Of a stretch of DNA of 64,000 bases, positions 58,010-64,000 are shown one piece after another (within the stretch, counting starts at the first letter, position 1; each line of letters begins with the position of its first letter). The translations under genes were made by a program, and so were the position numbers. The notes under the pieces were generated by a model. The model worked only from the letters and a program-made list of their open reading frames with translations, made no database searches and was not told the origin of the DNA. Source of the stretch: Phenylobacterium sp. J367 (GTDB taxonomy: Bacteria > Pseudomonadota > Alphaproteobacteria > Caulobacterales > Caulobacteraceae); the NCBI RefSeq assembly GCF_024699985.1, contig NZ_JAJONA010000001.1, forward strand, positions 186,001 to 250,000. Direction: 5' to 3'.

Positions 58010-58429
58010 TCAGGGCTTGCCGGGGGTCCAGCCGGGGATCGCGGCGGCCTGGCGGATCCAGTCCGCGAGCTGCGCCTCGTCGACCGGCGGGTCCTCGAGG
58101 ATGTGGACGTAGCGGGTGTTGGGGTCCTTCGAGCCGACCGGCAGCGGCGGGTCGAGCTCCACACCCCGGAAGAACGCCAGCTTCAGGTACTTCGCGAAGA
58201 CGTGGACGCCCAGAAAGAAGCCCTGGCCCTCCACGCCGTAGAGCGCCGAGTTCCACTTCACCGCCTTGCAGACGTCCGGGACGGTGCGCTCGATCAGGCC
58301 GTCCAGCGACTTCGCCGCCGCGCTCTTCCAACCCGGCATGGCGGCGATATAGGCCTGGACCGGCCCGTCGCCGTCGCCCTTGGGGATCTGCGGATTGCCG
58401 CCGGAGAGCAGCTTCGGCGCGTCGGCCAT
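58010..58429 (-). CDS. DUF1801 domain protein (second)
   Basis: The 139-aa product is another DUF1801 member with VQAYIAAMPGWKSAAAKSLD, VPDVCKAVKWNSALYGVEGQ and YLKLAFFRGVELDPPLP, and the typical aromatic end PGWTPGKP. It is related to but clearly different from the neighbouring gene 10 bases downstream. I chose ATG 58429. Function unknown; a cytoplasmic small-molecule or stress role is usually assumed. Confidence 0.85.
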   Translation of the reverse strand: MADAPKLLSGGNPQIPKGDGDGPVQAYIAAMPGWKSAAAKSLDGLIERTVPDVCKAVKWNSALYGVEGQGFFLGVHVFAKYLKLAFFRGVELDPPLPVGSKDPNTRYVHILEDPPVDEAQLADWIRQAAAIPGWTPGKP

Positions 58430-58516
58430 GGCGGGACAGGACCTCTGGGTCGGTCGGGCACGGAATCGATAGCCCTCGGGATCTGAGTTCGCAACGGGCG
58501 GCCTGCGCACCGGCCG

Positions 58517-59155
58517 TCAGAGGCTGAGCGTCTGCAGCGGCAGGCTGACGAGCCGCAGGAGGCCCAGCACCATCGTCACGCCGGCCACGGCGATCAGCCC
58601 GATCCTGGCGGCCGGTATCTGGAACACCTGGCCGATGCCGCCGAAGAACATGGCCAGCGCCAGGATGGCCGCCGCCTGCTGGAAGGCGTCGGAGATGTTG
58701 TTGGCGCCCTGGCCGCTGTCGAAGGTGTCGTTGGCCAGCCGGTCGAGCCGCGCGGTCTCCCGGCGTCCGGGACGCTCGTAGGCCGGGTGGCTGAACGGCG
58801 TGGGCGCGGCGGAGGGGTTGGCGAGCGGCCGCTCGGCCAGCCAGGCGTTGAAGGCGGGCTTCAGGCCGCTGGGAAAGCGGGCGCGGTAGAAGTCGGCGAG
58901 CGGCGCCTCGTCCTGGGCCTCGGCGTCGAGCCAGTGGCCGAACATCTCCGCCTCGATGGAGGTCAGGGCGTCCCCCTCCAGCGCCGCGCGCGTGGCGTCG
59001 ATGCGGTAGGCGTTGGCGCGGCTGTAGCTGGCCGCCTGTTCCCCGTCCCACAGGCCCGCCTGGTAGTTGGCCCAGGCCGACGCCAGCGCCGCCACGGACA
59101 GGACGATCGCGCTGGCGATCTCCGCCCAGCCTGAGGTGTCGAACTTCCGAGCCAT
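58517..59155 (-). CDS. membrane protein of unknown function
   Basis: The 212-aa product has an N-terminal helix (EIASAIVLSVAALASAWANY), a long soluble helical part (YRIDATRAALEGDALTSIEA; DFYRARFPSGLKPAFNAWLA) and two C-terminal helices (QQAAAILALAMFFGGIGQVF and IGLIAVAGVTMVLGLLRL). It resembles DUF4337-like proteins, but I cannot assign it firmly. ATG 59155 has AAGGAG six bases upstream; an ATG at 59161 overlaps that site. No operon partner is obvious. Confidence 0.7.
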   Translation of the reverse strand: MARKFDTSGWAEIASAIVLSVAALASAWANYQAGLWDGEQAASYSRANAYRIDATRAALEGDALTSIEAEMFGHWLDAEAQDEAPLADFYRARFPSGLKPAFNAWLAERPLANPSAAPTPFSHPAYERPGRRETARLDRLANDTFDSGQGANNISDAFQQAAAILALAMFFGGIGQVFQIPAARIGLIAVAGVTMVLGLLRLVSLPLQTLSL

Positions 59156-59391
59156 GGGCATCTCCTTCGCGCCGCATCCGACCAGCGTCCGGGCCTCCGG
59201 CGCATCCGGCCCGCGCCGGAGCCGACGTCAGGTCCTGACCGGATGCCCGCGGCGTTCGGAACGTGGGCTGATGGAAGGGCTCGGCCGGCGGTCGCCGCGG
59301 CCGGGTCCGGGGTCCCCGGGTCTGCGCCCTCCCCAGCCGGACCCGCGGGCCCCTCCGCCAATCAGGGAGGCCGCCTGCCCGCGGCGTCGCC

Positions 59392-60341
59392 ATGCTGACC
59401 ATCAGCGAGCCGCCGCGTCCCGTTCACCGCGGCATGGTCTGGCTGGAGGGCGGGACCTTCCGCATGGGCTCCGACGATCACTATCCGGAGGAGGCGCCGG
59501 CCCGGCCGGTCCGCGTCGACGGCTTCCTCATCGACACCCATCCCGTGACCAACCGCGAGTTCGCCCGTTTCGTCGAAGCGACCGGCTGGACGACCTTCGC
59601 CGAGATCGCGCCGGACCCGGTCCAGTATCCCGGCGCGCTGCCCGAGATGCTGCACCCCGCCTCGCTGGTGTTCATGCCGACCGAGGGGCCCGTGCCGCTG
59701 AACGACATCACCCACTGGTGGCGCTACACGCCCGGCGCGAACTGGCGGCAACCGCTCGGACCGGGTTCGGGCCTCGCGGGCCTGGGCGACCACCCGGTGG
59801 TGCACGTGGCCTGGCCCGACGTGGAGGCCTACGCCCGCTGGGCCGGCAAAGACCTGCCCACGGAGGCGGAGTGGGAGTTCGCCGCACGCGGCGGCCTGGA
59901 CGGGGCCGAGTATGCCTGGGGCGACGAGCTGAACCCGCGCGGCCGGGTGATGGCCAACACCTGGCTGGGCGACTTCCCCTACCGCAGCACGAAGCCCGGC
60001 CGGGCCTTCCGCACCTCCCGGGTCGGCGTGCACCCGGCCAACGGCTACGGCCTCCACGACATGATCGGCAACGTCTGGGAGTGGACGAAGGACTGGTGGG
60101 GCGCGCATCCGCCGGCCGCCTCCCCCCTGCGTGCGCGCCGCGCAATCCGCTCGGGGGCGCGGCCGAGGACAGCTACGACCCCTGCCAACCGGAGATCCAC
60201 ATCCCGCGCAAGGTGCTCAAAGGCGGCTCGCACCTCTGCGCGCCGAGCTACTGCCGCCGCTACCGGCCGGCGGCGCGCCACGCCCAGCCGGTGGACACCT
60301 CGACCTCACATGTGGGCTTCCGCTGCGTGGTGCGCCCCTAG
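59392..60341 (+). CDS. formylglycine-generating enzyme (SUMF1/FGE family), one frameshift
   Basis: FGE converts the active-site Cys of sulfatases to formylglycine with oxygen and copper. The repaired product has about 316 aa: GMVWLEGGTFRMGSD, THPVTNREFARFVEATGW, HPVVHVAWPDVEAYARWAG, LPTEAEWEFAARGGLDG, GLHDMIGNVWEWTKDWW. The C-terminal KGGSHLCAPSYCRRYRPAAR carries the copper-binding Cys pair in FGE spacing (TGC at 60237-60239 and 60252-60254), as in human Cys336/Cys341. The frame changes at the 6-C run 60122-60127; removing one C restores SPCVPRNPLGG. A sulfatase with a CTAGR motif is encoded 1.6 kb downstream, its likely client. Confidence 0.9.
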
Positions 60342-60575
60342 GGCTTCCTCGGGATTCGGGCCGATAGCCGGGCCCCCGCGCCTGCGGTCTGATGGGGCAT
60401 TCCATCCGCGGCCGGCCCAGCCGCGGACGGAACCACGGAGCGCGCAAGCGTTCTCCCCGTGGCGCCTCCCCGCGCGCACCTGCCAGGCGCGCGGGGATTT
60501 TGCCGGGCGCTCCAGGGTTCGGGGTGCGGGTTTCGCCCGATGCCGCGCATCCGCGGCGGATCCCATTCTGGCGCG

Positions 60576-61436
60576 ATGGAAGCGCTCCAGGCCCTGATCC
60601 CCGCGGTGCTCACCGTAAGTCTGGCCCTGCTGATCGTCGCCGTCGGCCTGGATGCGGAGCTCGACGAACTGACGTCGGCGTTCCGCCAGCCCGGACGGCT
60701 GGTCCGGGCGGTGCTGGCGGTGAACGTTGCGGTGCCGCTGGCCGCCGTGGCGGTGGTGCAGTTCCTGCCGCTGAGCCCGATCGCCAAGGCGGGCATCCTG
60801 CTGATGGCCGTCTCGCCGGTCCCGCCGCTCGTGCCCGGCAAGGGCATCAAGGTGGGCGCCTCGAAGGCGTCGGCCTACGGCGTCTATGCCGCCCTGATCC
60901 TGTTGGCGATCGTCATCGTCCCGGTCACCGTCGTCCTCCTGGGCCGCGCATACGGTGTGGACGTGGTGCTGCCGCCGGCGGTCGTCGCGAGGAACGTGGC
61001 CCTGACGGTGCTGGCGCCGCTGGTGCTCGGGCTGGCGGTCCGGCGGCTCGCCCCAAGGTTTGCGGCCCAGGCTGTCGCGCCTTTGCGGATCGTCGGGGTG
61101 ATCCTGGTGTTCGCGGCCTTCGTGCCGATGATGATCGGCGTCTGGCCAGTGATGATGGAACTGATCGGCAACGGCACGATCCTGGCCATGGCCCTGGTCA
61201 GCGCGGTCGCCCTCGCCGTCGGGCACCTCCTGGGCGGGCCGGCGCTGGAGGACCGCGCGGGCCTGGCCATGACCGCGGCCACCCGGCATCCGGGCATCGC
61301 CATGATGATCGTGTCGTTGAACCAGGCCGACAGGCGGATCGTGGCGGCGATCCTGGGATTCCTGCTGGTCGGGCTGGTCGTCGCGCTCCCCTATCAGCTC
61401 TGGCTGAAGCGCCAGACTCCGGCCGCTGCCACGTGA
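60576..61436 (+). CDS. BASS-family (bile acid:sodium symporter-like) transporter
   Basis: The 286-aa membrane protein has about eight to nine helices (for example LIPAVLTVSLALLIVAVGL, VVARNVALTVLAPLVLGLAV, GVILVFAAFVPMMIGVWP). The stretch DRAGLAMTAATRHPGIAMM matches the crossover region of BASS transporters, with the typical R-H-P-G sequence. Substrates in the family are bile acids, pantoate, pyruvate and sulfated steroids. Its position between an FGE and a sulfatase gene makes a sulfated or desulfated organic anion an attractive guess, not more. Confidence 0.8.
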   Translation: MEALQALIPAVLTVSLALLIVAVGLDAELDELTSAFRQPGRLVRAVLAVNVAVPLAAVAVVQFLPLSPIAKAGILLMAVSPVPPLVPGKGIKVGASKASAYGVYAALILLAIVIVPVTVVLLGRAYGVDVVLPPAVVARNVALTVLAPLVLGLAVRRLAPRFAAQAVAPLRIVGVILVFAAFVPMMIGVWPVMMELIGNGTILAMALVSAVALAVGHLLGGPALEDRAGLAMTAATRHPGIAMMIVSLNQADRRIVAAILGFLLVGLVVALPYQLWLKRQTPAAAT

Positions 61437-61438
61437 AC

Positions 61439-61657
61439 TTAAAAGCCGAGCCGCCGCAGTCTCTCGAGCGCGGGCGTGATCTTGTCCCAGTAGGGCCGCG
61501 CGCATTCCCCGTGCCAGAGGCCGCTCTTGCCCAGGCGGCCGTCGGGATCCTCCGCAAAGTGCATCCGTGTGGAAGGCTCGTCCGTCTGAACGGGCCGTCC
61601 ACAGCCGGGGCACCAGGGCCCCCTAGGATCGCCCCCCGGGACCGCATCGAACGCCAT
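61439..61657 (-). CDS. 72-aa zinc-ribbon-like protein
   Basis: A short protein with CPGCGRPVQ and, further on, WHGECARPYWD, a Cys2...His-x2-Cys pattern that would bind one zinc. Ends in a helix TPALERLRRLGF. I recall similar small proteins of unknown function in Caulobacteraceae. Start ATG 61657. Its stop lies 2 bases from the stop of the convergent BASS gene, so both 3' ends are tight. Confidence 0.75.
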   Translation of the reverse strand: MAFDAVPGGDPRGPWCPGCGRPVQTDEPSTRMHFAEDPDGRLGKSGLWHGECARPYWDKITPALERLRRLGF

Positions 61658-61900
61658 TGGTCTTCCTCGCCTGTCGCGCCCCCTGCGCTGTGGAACCGAC
61701 GCTCCGGCGATTCGGTCGCATGCCGCACCCTTCGAGGGGCCCGCTTGGCGCCCAGATTGGGCTTTCGCGCCCTCACGCGTCCGGCGTCCGCACTCCCCGA
61801 ACCGCGGGGCAATCCCTTAGGTTTTCTGGGGGGGTTCACCGGATCAAACTCGACCCACGGTCAAGCGAGGATCGGGCCTGCAACCGCAGGGAGCGTAACC
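61658..61900. other. 243-bp region upstream of the sulfatase gene
   Basis: It is shared by the divergent zinc-ribbon gene and the sulfatase gene and should hold both promoters. An open frame continues upstream of the sulfatase ATG, but composition and the ribosome site (GCAGGGAGC) support the start at 61901. No clear operator was found. Confidence 0.35.
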
Positions 61901-63433
61901 ATGCCCAAGGGCAAGCCGAACATCCTGGTCATCTGGGGTGACGACATCGGACAGTCGAACCTGAGCTGCTACACGCACGGCCTGATGGGCTACCGAACGC
62001 CCAACATCGACCGCCTCGCCAGGGAAGGAATGCTGTTCACCGACAGCTACGGCGAGCAGTCCTGCACGGCGGGCCGGTCCAGCTTCATTACCGGTCAAAG
62101 CGTCTATCGGACGGGGCTGTCGAAGGTGGGCCTGCCTGCGGCGCCGATCGGCATGAACGAGAAGTTGGTCACCATCGCCGCGCTCCTGAAAGAGCAGGGC
62201 TACGCCACCGGGCAGTTCGGGAAGAACCACTTGGGCGACCTGAACCACATGCTGCCGACCAACCACGGCTTCGACGAGTTCTTCGGCAACCTCTACCACC
62301 TGAACGCCGAGGAGGACCCGGAGCAGGAGAACTATCCGACCGACCCGAAATTCCGCGAGACCTTCGGCCCAAGGGGCGTGATCCACTCCTGGGCCACGGA
62401 CACCGACGATTCCACCGAGCAGCCTCGCTGGGGGCGCGTCGGCAAGCAGAGGATCGAGGACACCGGTCCGCTGAACCGCAAGCGGATGGAGACCTGCGAC
62501 GACGAGTTCGTGGCGGCCGCCGCCGACTTCATCAAGCGCGCCAACGCGGCCGGCACCCCGTGGTTCGTCTGGCTGAACACGACCCATATGCATTTCGTGA
62601 CCCATACGAAGCCGGAGAGTCTGGGCCAGGCAGGTCGGTGGCAGTCGAACTACCACGACACGATGATCGACCATGACCGGAACGTCGGCCAGATCCTCGG
62701 CCTGCTGGACGAGCTCGGCATCGCCGACGACACCTTCGTCCAGTACTCGACCGACAACGGGCCCCACTGCAACTCCTGGCCGGACGCCGGCACCACGCCG
62801 TTCCGCAGCGAGAAGAACACCAACTGGGAGGGCGCCTTCCGCGTGCCCTTGCTGATCCGCTGGCCCGGCAAGGTGGAGGCCGGCTCGGTGGCCAACGGCA
62901 TCGTCCAGCACCACGACTGGCTGCCCACCTTCCTCGAAATGGCCGGCGCCCCAGACGTGATCGGCAAGCTCAAGAGCGGCTACCAGGCCTGCGGCCGGAC
63001 CTACAGGAACCACATCGACGGGTTCAGCCTGCTGGACTACGTGACCGGCAAGTCGAAGGAGAGCCCGCGCAACGCCTTCTTCTACTTCTCGGACGACGGC
63101 GACGTCCTCGGCGTGCGCTACGACAACTGGAAGGTCGTCTTCATGGAGCAGCGGGTCGAAGGAAGCCTGCAGCTCTGGGCGGAGCCGTTCGTCCGCCTGC
63201 GGGCGCCGAAGATCTTCAACCTCCGGACCGATCCCTACGAGTTCGCCGACACCACCTCGAACACCTACTGGGATTGGTACTTCAAGAACGGGTTCTTCAT
63301 CATGGCCGCGCAGGCGATCGTGGCGAAGTTCGTCGAGACCTTCGAGGACTTCCCGCCGGTTCAGCATCCCAACAGCTTCACCATCGACGACGCCCTGGTG
63401 AAGATGGCCGACGCGACGGCCGGAGCGTCCTGA
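61901..63433 (+). CDS. arylsulfatase-type sulfatase (Cys-type, type I)
   Basis: The 510-aa sulfatase hydrolyses sulfate esters via formylglycine. Metal-binding Asp residues are D14 and D15 in VIWGDDIGQ. The modification site is Cys55 in SCTAGRSSF, the C-x-A-x-R sulfatase motif. Other conserved parts are KNHLGDLNHMLPTNHGFDEF and the second metal segment YSTDNGPHCNSW. No signal peptide is visible, so the enzyme would be cytoplasmic, in contrast to many sulfatases, and maturation by the nearby FGE could take place there. The C-terminal region (FVRLRAPKIFNLRTDPYE) is typical. Natural substrate unknown. Confidence 0.93.
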   Translation: MPKGKPNILVIWGDDIGQSNLSCYTHGLMGYRTPNIDRLAREGMLFTDSYGEQSCTAGRSSFITGQSVYRTGLSKVGLPAAPIGMNEKLVTIAALLKEQGYATGQFGKNHLGDLNHMLPTNHGFDEFFGNLYHLNAEEDPEQENYPTDPKFRETFGPRGVIHSWATDTDDSTEQPRWGRVGKQRIEDTGPLNRKRMETCDDEFVAAAADFIKRANAAGTPWFVWLNTTHMHFVTHTKPESLGQAGRWQSNYHDTMIDHDRNVGQILGLLDELGIADDTFVQYSTDNGPHCNSWPDAGTTPFRSEKNTNWEGAFRVPLLIRWPGKVEAGSVANGIVQHHDWLPTFLEMAGAPDVIGKLKSGYQACGRTYRNHIDGFSLLDYVTGKSKESPRNAFFYFSDDGDVLGVRYDNWKVVFMEQRVEGSLQLWAEPFVRLRAPKIFNLRTDPYEFADTTSNTYWDWYFKNGFFIMAAQAIVAKFVETFEDFPPVQHPNSFTIDDALVKMADATAGAS

Positions 63434-63497
63434 CCTGAAGCCCGAGGCGCCGTCCCGCCCGGCGCCTCCATCCTCGCGCCCCAGAGGGACCTGGGCC

Positions 63498-64000
63498 ATG
63501 TCGCAGACGTCGTCAAATCGGCCCGAGCGGCTTCCCGAGTTCGAGATTCCGCCGATCCCGAACATGAGCGGCAAGCCGGCGGACGAGGCCTCCACGGGCT
63601 TCTCTCGCTATCGAACCGAGCTCTCGCACCATCGGACCGTGCTTTCGGAGCATCGCACCGGCCTGTCGGAATACCGCACCGACCTCTCCGACCGGCGCAC
63701 GGAACTGTCGATGCGCCGGACGGGCATGTCCTTCCAGCGCAGCCGGATGAGCGCCGACCGCACCCTGATGTCGGTGATCCGCACGTCCCTGTCGCTGATC
63801 GGCTTCGGCTTTACGATCTACCAGGCGTTCTCGAAGCTCCGGGAAGCCGAGGTCATCCGCCACGCTGCGGCTCCCCGCAACTTCGGTGTGATCCTGATCG
63901 CGCTCGGCATACTGATCCTGGCAGGCGGTCTGATTCAGCACCTCCGCTACACCCTCGACCTCCGCCACACGCGGGCGGCGATGGCCGGCGGGGGCCTGAT
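63498..64000 (+). CDS. DUF202 (YidH-like) membrane protein with expanded heptad repeat, cut by window edge
   Basis: ATG 63498 is chosen. Residues 1-36 are a polar, probably disordered start. Residues 37-99 are nine consecutive seven-residue repeats of the form x-x-R-T-x-L/M-S (with R-S in one); the last two correspond to the DUF202 signature DRTLMSVIRTSLSLIGFG. Membrane helices follow (SLIGFGFTIYQAF and FGVILIALGILILAGGLI) and a third is expected beyond the window. DUF202 proteins have no established function. It follows the sulfatase gene by 64 bases, so it may share its transcript. At least 167 residues are visible. Confidence 0.85.
   Translation, partial: MSQTSSNRPERLPEFEIPPIPNMSGKPADEASTGFSRYRTELSHHRTVLSEHRTGLSEYRTDLSDRRTELSMRRTGMSFQRSRMSADRTLMSVIRTSLSLIGFGFTIYQAFSKLREAEVIRHAAAPRNFGVILIALGILILAGGLIQHLRYTLDLRHTRAAMAGGGL

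Overview
The window is GC-rich (about 70 percent by eye) and gene-dense. It looks like chromosomal DNA of an alphaproteobacterium of the Caulobacteraceae, probably Caulobacter- or Phenylobacterium-like. The clues are the block Suv3-type helicase / S4 protein / fdxA / carD, CobS and CobT, a large TonB-dependent receptor, a full CtrA-type site (TTAA-N7-TTAA) before a chemoreceptor gene, and a sigma-EcfG-like promoter before a DUF1328 gene. The assignment rests on gene content only.

Layout. 0-4.2 kb: a secreted protein of unknown function, then aroK-aroB-CNNM/CorC. 4.5-9.2 kb: a lone receiver protein, a 29-aa small protein, a PaoABC-type aldehyde oxidoreductase operon and bolA. 9.3-12.9 kb: a J-domain protein, then a persulfide/sulfite module (TauE, rhodanese and a BigR/SqrR-like repressor opposite a persulfide dioxygenase). 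13-17.2 kb: a globin-coupled chemoreceptor, an alternative quinol oxidase, a 35-aa membrane peptide, a lipoprotein, a TauD-type dioxygenase and a SnoaL-like protein. 17.3-23.5 kb: cobS, a DUF3089 secreted hydrolase, DUF1328, cobT, a phytase-like esterase and rpmB. 23.8-28.5 kb: an M23 peptidase, then a TetR-HlyD-ABC-permease exporter operon. 29-38.3 kb: a Gre factor, mfd, cdd, helicase, S4, DUF805, fdxA and carD. 38.3-44.5 kb: two secreted esterases around a shared promoter, a TonB receptor and MarR. 44.5-52.4 kb: TetR and a divergent RND tripartite pump, then a tandem pair of COG3904-like periplasmic proteins. 52.4-56.6 kb: a lower-GC accessory patch with a DUF262/DUF1524 (GmrSD-like) protein and an IS110/IS1111-type insertion sequence. 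56.6-64 kb: a PPOX-family protein, tRNA-Arg(CCT), two DUF1801 proteins, a formylglycine-generating enzyme, a BASS transporter, a sulfatase and a partial DUF202 protein with an expanded heptad repeat.

A feature that affects the whole reading is the large number of apparent frameshifts (about 27), almost all at runs of 3-7 G or C and spread over otherwise intact conserved genes. One pair inside mfd compensates itself within 40 bases. Uncorrected homopolymer errors explain this far better than gene decay, so these genes are annotated here as single spanning CDS.

The most noteworthy items are a two-copy intergenic stem-loop with covarying arms and an identical loop (9.9 and 38.3 kb), an IS1111-type element with a 15-bp subterminal inverted repeat and a long right non-coding end expected to encode a guide RNA, nine RT-x-LS heptads in a DUF202 protein, a formylglycine enzyme 1.6 kb from a Cys-type sulfatase, and three small proteins with good ribosome sites.
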